Part shown: one piece after another, positions 1 to 8,252 of the stretch
How positions within the stretch are numbered: the first letter of the stretch is position 1
Layout of the letters: every line of letters begins with the position of its first letter
Source: Paenibacillus glucanolyticus NBRC 15330
GTDB taxonomy: Bacteria > Bacillota > Bacilli > Paenibacillales > Paenibacillaceae
Length of the DNA stretch: 64,000 nucleotides
Assembly (NCBI RefSeq): GCF_004000885.1
Contig: NZ_BIMC01000016.1
Coordinates: 62,001 to 126,000 of the forward strand
Reading direction: 5' to 3'
The notes under the pieces: generated by a model
The model's database searches: none
Told to the model about the DNA's origin: nothing
The model's input: only the letters and a program-made list of their open reading frames with translations
Translations under genes and position numbers: made by a program

Positions 1-62
1 AAATTCTAGGGTCAAAGCGCCTTCATCGTATACCGTACACATTCATGATCTGTTAACAGAGA

Positions 63-2396
63 TTAAGAATTGAGATGATCATTTCTTAAGGTGGATGGTA
101 GAGAATGCAGAGTTTCCTTGTATTTTCCCGGGGTTATTCCTTCATATTTTTTGAATACCCGGATAAAACCCACATCGCTGGTATAACCGACGGAACGGGC
201 AATATGTGAAATCGTGTTTTTGGCATCCTTCATCATTTCCTTGGCATGCTCGATCCGAATCTTGGCCAGATAATCCGTCAGGTTGGTGCCGCTGTTCTTC
301 TTGAAGAAAGCCGACAGGTACGGGGGCGTAATGTTGAATTGCTCGGCGATGGAAGCCAGACTGATCATGGTATCGTTGTGATGATCTTCGATGTAGATTT
401 TGATTTTTTCCAGCAGCAGTGAAGAGGAATCTCCTCTCTGCTCTCCCACGTACAAGCAGACCTTGCCGAACATCCACTTCACCTCCTGATATAACTCTTC
501 CACTGTGCTGCCTTCGGTGATATCCTCGATTGTTTTGCCAGCTGTTCCGAAGATGTCCTCATACTTCAAATTTAAAGCATTGAGCAGTTTGAACATTGTG
601 CTAAGCAGGTTCGCGAAGAGGAGTCTGCCCAGATCCGGTGAGATGGATTTGCCCATAAAATTGTTGCTATACAGGCACTGAATAATGTCTTGAGCTTTAT
701 CGACATCCCCGCTCTTCATCGCGTTAATGAGCTTGACCTCCGTCTCAATGGGAAAATCATAATACACCTCCGTTTTTTGTTTCATTTCATCATAGAACAG
801 GATCGGTTTATAGGCTGTAAATATGGAATATTCGAGTGCTTTCAGGCTCTCGGTATAACCGCTGGACAAACATCCGGGACCTGTATGAATCCCGCTGATT
901 CCGATCGTTGTCACGGTTTTGAAGCGCAGTTCGATGACCTGTTTCACCTGCTCCGCCCATTCAACCAATTCCTCTAGCCCGCACTGCTGAGAGTCGGGCA
1001 CGTTTAATATGATAGCAACCAGATTTTTCTCCAGTTCCACCGAATAAGCGGCAAAAGGATGGATTTCCTCCGCTACCTTGCCGGTAACGAACCGGATCAG
1101 TGCCCACTCGCTTTCGCGCTCGTTATGAATAAATCCACTGGCATCCCTGAGCTCGATCAAGGCAACGGCAAACCCCCGCTCCGGAAACGAGATGCCCATG
1201 AACGCCATGGCATGATCGGACATATCACTTGCGTCCACATTACCCTTCAATAAACGCTGCAAAAAGTTGGAGCGGATGACCGGCGTTTGCCTGGACAGCT
1301 GCTCCCTCATCTCCGTCTGCCTGCCAAAGGAATCGGCCATCGTCGATTTGATGAAATCATATTCATTGCGAACAGCCTCCTCCCGTGCCGGGTGCGCCTG
1401 CCGAATAAAACGGATAATGTCACGCAGCGGATAATACGCCCGGTAAGTCATGAACGCGCAAGCGGCTACCCCGGCGGCCAGACAGATAACAAGAACGCCG
1501 GCGGCCATTCTTTTGACCATATTGACCTTCTCCATGAACACTTTCTCGGGCACGATGGATACGTATTCCCACCCGCTTCTCTTCGAGATTGCCGACACAG
1601 TCATCATCGGATGATCCTCCGGTGTCTTCCCGACTCGGCTGACCGAGGCTGCTCCGGCACTTAAAATAACTTGTCCGCTGGCATCCTTAATATATATCGT
1701 CCCATGATTTGTCTTCACGATCTCCTCCAGGAGCCCTGTAATCTGTCGTTCGTCAATCAGCATGATTAGCGCACCTTTCGGATGGTTCTTCTCTCCAAAT
1801 GGAAGCGTTTGCATATATGTCAGCATCCGTTTCTGATTCAAACCTTTCCCGACTTCCGTCACGGGTAAGTAACGGTTAAAGTGAACGCCGTGCAGAATAT
1901 CCGACCGATACTGTTCATAGGTTAGATTTTCATATCCATAAATATCGGAGAACAAAACGCTTGAGGTTGTCTTTAAGGTTGGGCTCAGAACCGTGTTGCT
2001 CTCCCTTAAATAGACATAAAAATCAGTAATAAAGCTGCTGCTGTTGCGGTAACGCTGCATTTCCTGCATAAAGCTGAAGTAATTGTAATGCTCGATGCCA
2101 TTCTGAGGCGAGCCTGCCTTGAGCAGCGCGTCCAGCCTTGGATTCGACGTGATATTCCGGGAAATCAAATGCATCTCATCCAATCGGCCGTCCACTACCT
2201 GCTTGGCTTGCTCAATCAGCGCCATGTTGCTGTTATTCGCGTTCTCGATCATAATCTTCTCAATACGAGCATACAATCCGCCGAATACAATGACCGGGAT
2301 CAACAGCACGACAAGATAGGACATGAGCAATGTAACGAACACGGACACGCGATTGGAACGCTCCATTCTTGCACTGGTTGTCGTCAACTTCCCCAT
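63..2396 (-). CDS. YesN-type AraC family transcriptional regulator with membrane sensor
   Basis: A 777-residue protein. An N-terminal transmembrane helix (about 18-40) leads into an extracellular Cache-like sensor region (about 45-295). A second helix follows (about 298-320), then a long cytoplasmic linker and a C-terminal AraC HTH pair (about 665-765) containing the segments ASIAEQFNITPPYLSAFFKK and HIARSVGYTSDVGFIRVFKK. Such one-component membrane regulators in Paenibacillus usually control neighbouring sugar ABC importers or glycosidases. The target here probably lies beyond the left edge, because the next gene is an unrelated dehydrogenase. The ATG start follows GGAAGG with good spacing. 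The family call is firm; the ligand is unknown. Confidence 0.9.
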   Translation of the reverse strand: MGKLTTTSARMERSNRVSVFVTLLMSYLVVLLIPVIVFGGLYARIEKIMIENANNSNMALIEQAKQVVDGRLDEMHLISRNITSNPRLDALLKAGSPQNGIEHYNYFSFMQEMQRYRNSSSFITDFYVYLRESNTVLSPTLKTTSSVLFSDIYGYENLTYEQYRSDILHGVHFNRYLPVTEVGKGLNQKRMLTYMQTLPFGEKNHPKGALIMLIDERQITGLLEEIVKTNHGTIYIKDASGQVILSAGAASVSRVGKTPEDHPMMTVSAISKRSGWEYVSIVPEKVFMEKVNMVKRMAAGVLVICLAAGVAACAFMTYRAYYPLRDIIRFIRQAHPAREEAVRNEYDFIKSTMADSFGRQTEMREQLSRQTPVIRSNFLQRLLKGNVDASDMSDHAMAFMGISFPERGFAVALIELRDASGFIHNERESEWALIRFVTGKVAEEIHPFAAYSVELEKNLVAIILNVPDSQQCGLEELVEWAEQVKQVIELRFKTVTTIGISGIHTGPGCLSSGYTESLKALEYSIFTAYKPILFYDEMKQKTEVYYDFPIETEVKLINAMKSGDVDKAQDIIQCLYSNNFMGKSISPDLGRLLFANLLSTMFKLLNALNLKYEDIFGTAGKTIEDITEGSTVEELYQEVKWMFGKVCLYVGEQRGDSSSLLLEKIKIYIEDHHNDTMISLASIAEQFNITPPYLSAFFKKNSGTNLTDYLAKIRIEHAKEMMKDAKNTISHIARSVGYTSDVGFIRVFKKYEGITPGKYKETLHSLPSTLRNDHLNS

Positions 2397-2746
2397 ACCC
2401 TCATTCCTTCCGGTTTCAATGGTTATATATCTTCCGTACTTACATTAATTACATCATACTGTTTTTATTTAACATGAACAGGCCATCTTCAAAAATGTTA
2501 ATCGATCACGAATTTGTATCATGCTCGAAGGCTTCAGCCTCCACTAAGGCCACAACGAAATTCCTCCACCATGCTGTGCTCATCAGAGGCGATAACGCCA
2601 ATCCATGAGATGAATTAGCCTCATCGAAGTGTGGTGTGTCCTCTAATTGCTCAGTGGTTCAACATTCTCAGCGGCCGCAAGAACAACGCAAAAAAAAGGA
2701 ACGCCTCCATAGAGACGCTCCTTTTTGGGGTTCAATCCGATTCAGC
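2397..2746. other. Intergenic stretch upstream of the AraC-type regulator
   Basis: A 350-base gap. The right part holds the SDR gene terminator (annotated separately). The left part should carry the promoter of the AraC-type regulator. A roughly 50-codon open stretch on the minus strand (about 2512-2663) has no start or ribosome binding site and was not accepted as a gene. Confidence 0.5.
2694..2732 (-). terminator. Rho-independent terminator of the SDR gene
   Basis: The inverted repeat has arms AAAAAGGAACGCCTC and GAGACGCTCCTTTTT, a 15-bp stem with two wobble pairs and a 4-base loop. It ends in a T-run on the minus strand, just after the dehydrogenase stop codon. Confidence 0.85.
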
Positions 2747-3496
2747 TTAAGGCTCATAGATCATTTTGCGGGTCATGCCCCCGTCAACGACAAGATGCGC
2801 ACCTGTCACAAAGTCATTATCCGGATCGGTGAAATAGAAACAGGCTTTGGCAATATCAGCAGGAACTCCCACCCGCCCCGCTGGATGCTGCTTGTGGTCC
2901 TCCGAGCGAAGATTGTCATAGCTGCCGGTCTCAATCCATCCCGGACTAATGCAATTCACCCGAATCCGATCAGGTCCAAGACTAATTGCCATCGCATGAC
3001 TCAATGCAACAATGGCTCCTTTGGAAGCCGCGTAGGCTTCTGAATTCGGCTCGGACATGATGGAGCGTGTAGAGGATATATTGACAACAGCTCCGCCTGC
3101 ACCCGAATTTTTCATATATAATGCGGCTTCACGCGTCGCAAGAAAACAGCTTCTGGCATTGGTATTCATGACATCGTCCCAATCCTCAACAGACAGCTCA
3201 TAGGGAGATTTCCAGCGGGATACTCCTGCATTGTTGATCAGGATGTCGATCGAACCGCCATGTTGAACGGCTTCTGCCATGAGGCGTTTAATACCTTCTT
3301 CCTTTCGTACGTCACAAGGGATGAAGACCGCCTTCAGTCCTTGTTCCGTCAAGGAGTGTGCCGCCAGGCTTCCCTGCTCCTCGTTAAAGTCGCTTAATAT
3401 GACTCGCGCTCCGCTTGCAGCATAGGCTTCCGCCAATCCGCGGCCTATCCCATTGGCAGAGCCCGTAATCACGACTGTTTTATTCTCAAAATTCAT
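2747..3496 (-). CDS. Short-chain dehydrogenase/reductase (SDR)
   Basis: A 249-residue classical SDR. It carries the nucleotide-binding motif TGSANGIG at residues 11-18, NNAG at 88-91, and the catalytic Ser141/Ser142, Tyr155 and Lys159 (YAASK). This is the normal length for the family. Asp36 after the second strand suggests an NAD(H) preference, which is an inference. The substrate cannot be told from sequence; glucose or 3-oxoacyl type alcohols are typical. The ATG is preceded by AAAGGAGG. It has its own terminator and is probably monocistronic. Confidence 0.9.
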   Translation of the reverse strand: MNFENKTVVITGSANGIGRGLAEAYAASGARVILSDFNEEQGSLAAHSLTEQGLKAVFIPCDVRKEEGIKRLMAEAVQHGGSIDILINNAGVSRWKSPYELSVEDWDDVMNTNARSCFLATREAALYMKNSGAGGAVVNISSTRSIMSEPNSEAYAASKGAIVALSHAMAISLGPDRIRVNCISPGWIETGSYDNLRSEDHKQHPAGRVGVPADIAKACFYFTDPDNDFVTGAHLVVDGGMTRKMIYEP

Positions 3497-3565
3497 TCGC
3501 AGCTCCTCCTTTTTCTCCTACATTATATACCACAGGAGGAAGCTGACTAAAATCAAGTCCGACAT

Positions 3566-3982
3566 TTATTTAGGATGCTCATAACCCCTCACCACGCCGA
3601 GATGTGCCTTCGGGTGCCGTGCAAATCCGTAATACCGGGTACCTTGGAAACGCAGTAGCCCCTCGTCGCCTTCCGCACACATGCCGAATTCTTCACCGTT
3701 TACAATAAACTCCATCCGATCTCCGCTCTCAACTTCAAAAGTAAGATAATAGGTGGTACGAGTACGGCTCGACATCGTATCATCTGTCTGCTGCGTGTGT
3801 TTCACTTCCGTTCGCTTGCTCACAATTTTGGAATCAACCGATAACAAAGGCTGTCGGTTATTCTGACTCCACTGCAAGATTCCCTTACCGGCCGACAGCA
3901 AAATGATCCCGATGACGACGATGAAAAACACGGGCATTACGCTGCCGAAAAAATCGAACATCCAATCTGATCCCGATCCCAT
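3566..3982 (-). CDS. DUF2500 family membrane protein
   Basis: A 138-residue protein. A hydrophobic helix near the N-terminus (VMPVFFIVVIGIILLSAG) is followed by a soluble beta-rich domain ending in the DUF2500 hallmark (TFEVESGDRMEF, then EGDEGLLRFQGTRYYGF). I chose the ATG at 3982 because a strong GGAGGGGGG ribosome binding site precedes it and known family members begin close to MFDF. A longer frame back to a TTG at 4036 exists but has only a weak site. Function unknown; likely a membrane-anchored protein with a conserved OB-like soluble part. Confidence 0.75.
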   Translation of the reverse strand: MGSGSDWMFDFFGSVMPVFFIVVIGIILLSAGKGILQWSQNNRQPLLSVDSKIVSKRTEVKHTQQTDDTMSSRTRTTYYLTFEVESGDRMEFIVNGEEFGMCAEGDEGLLRFQGTRYYGFARHPKAHLGVVRGYEHPK

Positions 3983-4200
3983 ACGGCTCCCCCCTCCACC
4001 TTGTCTTGAAATATGTATATGCTTCTTCTTGGACAATTTAACTCATATGTCGTGGAAAGTTTGATTGAAATTTTAAAGAACTTGTCCCTTTCTGAAAACG
4101 CCAAAAAAGAAGCTGGTCTCTGCTCTTGGTCAGCTTTCAGCTTCTTCGTGGGACTCAAACACCCGGATCTATTCATTTTCCTTCTCATCGCCATTCACAT

Positions 4201-4383
4201 TCAATCGTAAGCCAATCTCAGCCATTTTGTTGTCTCTTCTTGTCCTGTCATTTCTTGATCCTCAGGTGTCAGCTCCTGTTCATTCCAGCATGCCAGGCAT
4301 TGTTCCTCCGTATCGCATAAACATGCATCATCACAATGGTAACACAAGCGGAGGAAATTTATCGTCACTTGATCGGTATGCAT
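4201..4383 (-). CDS. Small cysteine-rich protein of unknown function
   Basis: A 60-residue product with six cysteines packed into residues 14-32 (CYHCDDACLCDTEEQCLACW) and a Glu/Gln-rich tail. The spacing C-x2-C-x3-C-x-C-x5-C-x2-C suggests metal binding or disulphides. There is no signal peptide, so a zinc or Fe-S site in the cytoplasm is the more natural reading (inference). I use the internal ATG at 4383 because GAGAAGGGA lies 8-9 bases upstream; the earlier ATG at 4407 has no ribosome binding site. No family recognised. Confidence 0.55.
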   Translation of the reverse strand: MHTDQVTINFLRLCYHCDDACLCDTEEQCLACWNEQELTPEDQEMTGQEETTKWLRLAYD

Positions 4384-4487
4384 ATGAATCGTTCCCTTCT
4401 CTAACATAATGGAGTATCTAATTACATCTTTATAGTAGCATAGATATTCACTTTTTATTGTGATTTATTTCACAATATAATGTCAAT

Positions 4488-4536
4488 AAAAAAAGGCTGT
4501 ACCGGATCTGACTCTCTCAACAAGGTACAGCCTTTA
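4488..4536 (-). terminator. Terminator of the Asp-box lipoprotein gene
   Basis: The stem AAAGGCTGTACC / GGTACAGCCTTT has a loop of about 20 bases and a long T-run on the minus strand. It lies directly downstream of the lipoprotein stop codon. Confidence 0.85.
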
Positions 4537-4564
4537 TTCAGTAACTTATAATAGCAAATTCAGA

Positions 4565-5869
4565 CTATAAACCCTGCCAGGTTTCACCACCGTCACTGCT
4601 TTTCATGAGTCGGGAGCGCTTCTTGTCGGTGGTTTCAATCAGCATCCAGCCTACATCAGAGGAGGTAAACTGCAATTTCACCACGTTAGGATACTTGGCT
4701 AGATTATCTGCCAGTAACTTGCTTCTCGGGAATGGCTTCCAGGTTTTTCCTAAATCATTCGAATGATACACAATGCCGTTAACCATACGCCAGCCGTCAT
4801 GAAGCCGACGGAAGACAGGCTGGATAGTTCCCTTACCGGCATCTCCCGTCATCGGGAATGACACCAGATTCCACGATTTTCCGGTATCTCCCGTGAAGTA
4901 TCCCATGTAGCTCGCCTGATTATCCTTTACGCAGGTAACCGGAATATATACTTCGCTACCGCTGCCGCCTCTTCCCAGTAACTTAGGCGCCCCGGCGTAA
5001 ACCGAACCGCACGGGTCAAGAAGCTTGCTCTTGAACACTTGACCCGAAGATTTCCACTTCTGACCACCGTCACGAGTAATATACAGCTTCGAGGACTGCA
5101 TCTCCCGAATGGTAGCAAATCCGACCAGCGAATCCGTGAACGTTAAACCGATGACTGATCCTGTTCGCGGAATAACGCTGCCTGGGACACGCGAAGTAGA
5201 ATACTCCGTATTCTGCATGACTTCATCCCATAAACCGCCATTGTTGCTAGTGTGGAACAGGGATTTCTCCTCAGAGCCCCGGGATATGTCGCCTTTTGCC
5301 ATGATCCATCCCTGCTGTGATGAAACGAAGGACAGTGCAGTGACAACGCCTGTCTCGGGCAGCGACGAGAGCTTCCAGCTGTCACCGCCATTGGTTGTAT
5401 TCAGCAGAATGGTTTCCGCTGATCCCTGCTTATTTCGTATAATCCAGCCATGATCCTTATCCGCAAACACGATGTCTTTGCCATACTCCAGCTTGTCAAT
5501 GAATTGAACATTGGAGGAGGGTGAAATATCCACCCACGTTTCACCATAATCTTTAGTTTGGTAAAGACGAAGCTCGGTGTTCGTTATTCCCCATGCAATT
5601 CCCGTTGACTCACTTAGGAGATGGAAGTCTGTCAACCGTGTATGTATCTGATATTTACTTTTTTCCTCAGGGGCCTTCATGGCCGTATCCGGCGTTACTA
5701 ATGTGATGGTCTGACCTTCTTCTTCATCTTCAACCGATTCAGGAGGACCTTCCGGTGTAGAAGGTTGCTGTTGCTGCTGTTGTTTTATCGGTTCTGAGGT
5801 ACAGGCTGCTAACATAACTGCCATCATTGCCAGCATACTGAGCCAGAATATAAAACGACTTGATCTCAA
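4565..5869 (-). CDS. Lipoprotein with Ycf48-like / BNR Asp-box beta-propeller
   Basis: A 434-residue lipoprotein. The N-terminus has a hydrophobic signal and a lipobox (LAAC, Cys at about 23), followed by a Gln- and Glu-rich linker (about 30-70). The rest is a beta-propeller built from repeats of the type KDYGETWVDIS, NGGDSWKLSS, DGGQKWKSSG, NDLGKTWKPF and DGGETWQGL, i.e. S/TxDGGxTW Asp-boxes. Ycf48 proteins assist photosystem II assembly, but this fold occurs in many non-photosynthetic bacteria with unknown roles. The start is TTG, preceded by AGGAGG at ideal spacing. It sits outside the membrane; its partner is unknown. Confidence 0.85.
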   Translation of the reverse strand: MRSSRFIFWLSMLAMMAVMLAACTSEPIKQQQQQQPSTPEGPPESVEDEEEGQTITLVTPDTAMKAPEEKSKYQIHTRLTDFHLLSESTGIAWGITNTELRLYQTKDYGETWVDISPSSNVQFIDKLEYGKDIVFADKDHGWIIRNKQGSAETILLNTTNGGDSWKLSSLPETGVVTALSFVSSQQGWIMAKGDISRGSEEKSLFHTSNNGGLWDEVMQNTEYSTSRVPGSVIPRTGSVIGLTFTDSLVGFATIREMQSSKLYITRDGGQKWKSSGQVFKSKLLDPCGSVYAGAPKLLGRGGSGSEVYIPVTCVKDNQASYMGYFTGDTGKSWNLVSFPMTGDAGKGTIQPVFRRLHDGWRMVNGIVYHSNDLGKTWKPFPRSKLLADNLAKYPNVVKLQFTSSDVGWMLIETTDKKRSRLMKSSDGGETWQGL

Positions 5870-6042
5870 GAATTCTTCCTCCTCATATTTCGATGTGCAT
5901 GTTGCAAATCCGCTTTTTCGACATTATAACATATTCCATCCAGCTGATAAGTAAAGAACTGACTTGCAAAATTTACAATACTGTAGCTTTTTAATAGATT
6001 CACTCTCATATTCGGGTAGGTTAATCCATAGTTAGACATCAA

Positions 6043-6079
6043 AAAAACCCTATCGTGATTCATACGTTAAGGGGGTTTT
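6043..6079 (-). terminator. Probable terminator after the gene remnant
   Basis: On the minus strand a short CCC/GGG-based stem (AAAACCC ... GGGTTTT) is followed by a run of seven T. It starts immediately after the TAA that closes the remnant at 6078-6233, which fits a once-functional gene end. Confidence 0.5.
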
Positions 6080-6233
6080 AATTTACAAATATAATGCTCG
6101 CCCATTTCGAGGGTTCTTGATAATCACCAGGTTTATGAACCAGAATCGTCCGATTTGTTATGTATTCGCCTGACCACCATGTGAAACGACTCGAGCTTTC
6201 TAGAGATACCTTCCTTTCTAACCGGAAGGGATA
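6078..6233 (-). pseudogene. C-terminal remnant of an unidentified gene
   Basis: Minus-strand codons read an open 51-residue tail containing RFTWWSGEYITNRTILVHK and then PGDYQEPSKWASIIFVN before TAA. The composition looks protein-like rather than random, and a T-tailed hairpin follows the stop at once. There is no start codon with a ribosome binding site, and a TAA interrupts the frame upstream at 6234-6236. I do not recognise the family. Best reading: the 3' end of a decayed gene; it could still be a chance open frame. Confidence 0.4.
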
Positions 6234-6298
6234 TTAGAAGAGAGGTGGTTATGAAGTATCACCTTAGAGGTGTCTAGATGCAGGATAGAATTTGGATC

Positions 6299-6327
6299 TT
6301 CTATTGTGAATTTTTCATATGATGAAA
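6299..6327. repeat. 29-bp interspersed repeat, copy A
   Basis: One of three nearly identical 29-bp sequences (others at 7739-7767 and 11779-11807). The core is TTGTGAATTTTTCATATG. It matches copy B at 27/29 and copy C at 27/29 positions. It contains the imperfect dyad TTTCAT-ATG-ATGAAA. Confidence 0.75.
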
Positions 6328-6385
6328 TAAAATGAAATTGTTGATTGCTGTTGTTGTTTTCATTCCTTATTTTCACGCATAAAAA

Positions 6386-6418
6386 AGCAAGCTGATTTTG
6401 TATCGAAATCAGCTTGCT
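6386..6418 (-). terminator. Terminator of the NAD(P)H-binding oxidoreductase gene
   Basis: A perfect stem AGCAAGCTGATTT / AAATCAGCTTGCT is followed by TTTTTT on the minus strand, 36 bases after the stop codon at 6454. Confidence 0.9.
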
Positions 6419-6453
6419 CAAGGATTTATATATTAAGATATATCCTGGGCTGA

Positions 6454-7089
6454 TTAAGCCTCGGATATGACCGTATAGCGTTCATTGAGATGCTTAGGCA
6501 ACTCAATTTCATCCAATACCGCAATCGCGTAGTCCTCATAGCTGACATAACTTTGACCGCTGGAATTGACAATGACATGATCCTTACCTTCTTGATAGCT
6601 TCCTGTCCGCTGACCATTCGGATTAAAGAACGCTGCCGGACTGAGATATGTCCATTTCACATCTGAAGAATTCTCCAGGTCTTTCAGGTTCTCTCCTGCA
6701 TGGAATGCTGTCGGATAGTATTCCTTAGGAAAATCAGGTGTTTCCATCAGTCGTGTGGTTTTGGCTTCATCAACAAACAGACTTCCGGCTCCTCCCACCA
6801 CGATCAGTCGGGTATCGGCTCCTTTCAGAGCATTTATCAGCACGCGTCCAACTTCAATATATTGAGTTTCCTGTCCAGGCGCTGCGCCAAATGTATTCAC
6901 TACCACGTCGAAGCCTTGAAGATCGGCATCGGTTAAATCCAGCACGTTCTTCTCCAGGATGTTAACACTGGAATCGGTAATCCTGGAACCATCACGAACA
7001 ATTGCCGTTACTTCATGTCCGCGTGCTTGCGCTTCCTTGAGAATCAAATTTCCTGCTTTACCTGTTGCACCGATAATACCAATCTGCAT
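6454..7089 (-). CDS. NAD(P)H-binding oxidoreductase (NmrA/YwnB-like)
   Basis: A 211-residue extended-SDR-like protein. It starts with the Rossmann motif GIIGATGKAG (4-13), the hallmark of the NAD(P)H-binding epimerase-like family, and lacks the classical YxxxK catalytic pair at the usual place. The ATG at 7089 is chosen because AAGGAGC lies just upstream; an earlier in-frame start at 7122 overlaps the operator and lacks a site. It lies 51 bases downstream of a marR gene, and its leader carries the same palindrome found before marR. That suggests MarR-controlled expression, perhaps for quinone or electrophile stress (inference). Confidence 0.85.
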   Translation of the reverse strand: MQIGIIGATGKAGNLILKEAQARGHEVTAIVRDGSRITDSSVNILEKNVLDLTDADLQGFDVVVNTFGAAPGQETQYIEVGRVLINALKGADTRLIVVGGAGSLFVDEAKTTRLMETPDFPKEYYPTAFHAGENLKDLENSSDVKWTYLSPAAFFNPNGQRTGSYQEGKDHVIVNSSGQSYVSYEDYAIAVLDEIELPKHLNERYTVISEA

Positions 7090-7108
7090 GATGAATCGCT
7101 CCTTTATC

Positions 7109-7124
7109 AATTGTATATACAAAT
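7109..7124. promoter_or_regulatory. MarR-type operator upstream of the oxidoreductase gene
   Basis: The sequence AATTGTATATACAAAT is a 16-bp palindrome with one mismatch. It is identical, apart from that base, to the operator before marR at 7593-7608. It lies between the marR stop and the oxidoreductase ribosome binding site. Confidence 0.8.
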
Positions 7125-7140
7125 GAGAAGGTGAAAAGAG

Positions 7141-7578
7141 CTACAGTTTTCCCTTTTTCAACATTTCACTGGACTCATGGAGAAGTTTAGTTAGTTGTTC
7201 ACTATGTTCTTTCCCCAAAATGGAAGCATATTGTCCGTACAGCTGTTCAAAATATTGGTTCAGCTCCTTATATAGAGCTTTACCTTCCTCTGTTAAGAAA
7301 ATATGCGTTTCCTTCCATTCGGACTTGCGTTCAACTAAATTCTTCTCTTCCAGCTTGTCAATGAATCGGGTGCTTGTGGATGGAGCAATCGATAACTTAT
7401 CACATAACTCTTTCTGCGTGATTCCTGGGTACTGCTGTACCACCACCAACACATAGGAGTACGTTGGCGATAAGTCGGCTTTTGCAAAAGCATCCTCCGC
7501 CATCTTTGTCATAGAACGTGCAAACCGATTCGATGTAAAAAACAAGCATGAGGTCAAAATGGAATCATCTATGTTCAT
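7141..7578 (-). CDS. MarR family transcriptional regulator
   Basis: A 145-residue winged-helix regulator. The DNA-binding region is recognisable (TQKELCDKLSIAPSTSTRFI, then LEEKNLVER and the wing ETHIFLTEEGK). A single cysteine near the N-terminus (Cys11) sits roughly where OhrR-like redox sensors carry theirs, so thiol sensing is possible but unproven. Four start codons lie in a row (GTG ATG ATG ATG); I choose the last, at 7578, because it gives 8 bases to GAAAGG. A perfect palindrome upstream suggests autoregulation, and the next gene shares it. Confidence 0.9.
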   Translation of the reverse strand: MNIDDSILTSCLFFTSNRFARSMTKMAEDAFAKADLSPTYSYVLVVVQQYPGITQKELCDKLSIAPSTSTRFIDKLEEKNLVERKSEWKETHIFLTEEGKALYKELNQYFEQLYGQYASILGKEHSEQLTKLLHESSEMLKKGKL

Positions 7579-7592
7579 CATCATCACCTTTC

Positions 7593-7608
7593 ATTTGTAT
7601 ATACAAAT
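7593..7608. promoter_or_regulatory. MarR-type operator upstream of marR
   Basis: ATTTGTATATACAAAT is a perfect 16-bp palindrome, 15 bases before the marR start codon. With the near-identical site at 7109-7124 it defines a likely regulon of two adjacent genes. Confidence 0.85.
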
Positions 7609-7738
7609 TATCACATTGCTATCTTTATGTCAACATCTTTATTTTAGTAAGTTTATTGGTTCATGTTTACCTCATACACCAACTGAGATGAAAATTGAAT
7701 GAAGTATGAGCATGCATGAAATATATACTATTTCACTC

Positions 7739-7767
7739 TTCTTTTGTGAATTTTTCATATGTTGAAA
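7739..7767. repeat. 29-bp interspersed repeat, copy B
   Basis: It matches copy A at 27 of 29 positions (core TTGTGAATTTTTCATATG). It lies about 30 bases before the point where the imine-reductase remnant becomes readable, i.e. close to the truncated 5' edge of that gene. Confidence 0.75.
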
Positions 7768-7797
7768 CAATCACCTGATCTATCGATTTCAAAAGAA

Positions 7798-8219
7798 TCA
7801 GCATTAGCGAGTCTGTGGTATCGCTTCTTATCTTGGAGAGGATTACGATCGCGCCGCGGCATATGATATAACGCTGCTCGATATATTCTGGACTGCAATG
7901 ACTGGTTACATACACGCTCTTGCTATAGCGCGTGCCGAGAATATTGCCGCATCGGACCTTGCACGTTACGCTCACAATTTCATTCGCATCATGCCTGATA
8001 TTATGACCTATAACGCGAGCGACTTGGATCGCGGGATCTATCCTGGCAACAGTTCCAGTCTTCGTTCCGACGCCGCGAGTATGGAGCATATTATCCATGC
8101 AGCCGAATTTCACGGACTTGACAGCAGCATTCTTCATGAAGCAAATGTTTATTATTCAAAAAGCAGTTAACGCCGGGCATGGCAATGACGGTTTCTCACG
8201 CCTGATCGAGTTTCAATAA
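7798..8219 (+). pseudogene. C-terminal remnant of an imine reductase-like NAD(P)-dependent oxidoreductase
   Basis: Plus-strand codons from about 7820 read SYLGEDYDRAAAYDITLLD, then FWTAMTGYIHALAIARAE and so on to ANVYYSK. This is the helical C-terminal domain of the imine reductase / 6-phosphogluconate dehydrogenase-like family. The final motif KAVNAGHGNDGFSRLIEFQ is only reached by dropping one A in the A5 run at about 8158-8162. Another frame break lies near 7813. The Rossmann half is missing, as is any start. It is a dead gene, about half the usual 290 residues. A 134-residue antisense frame over the same bases is a shadow. Confidence 0.75.
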
Positions 8220-8252
8220 ACCCTCTTCTTAAAGAACGATACGCAGACTAAC

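Larger units (their letters stand above)
5870..6453. other. Long spacer containing a gene remnant, repeat copy A and two hairpins
   Basis: A 584-base interval without an intact gene. From left to right it holds a T-tailed hairpin (6043-6079), a C-terminal gene remnant (6078-6233), repeat copy A (6299-6327) and the terminator of the NAD(P)-binding oxidoreductase (6386-6418). Each is listed separately. Confidence 0.6.

Noticed and set aside
2512..2663. About 50 open minus-strand codons upstream of the AraC-type regulator
   Set aside because: No start codon with a ribosome binding site, no recognised family, and a stop directly upstream.
5866..6063. A 65-codon minus-strand frame ending at the lipoprotein start
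   Set aside because: No ribosome binding site; it crosses a T-tailed hairpin and the upstream region of a well-supported gene.
7733..8137. A 134-codon minus-strand frame between marR and the sugar importer
   Set aside because: The plus strand over the same bases encodes a recognisable imine-reductase C-terminus, so this is the shadow of a pseudogene. Its last codons fall in repeat copy B.
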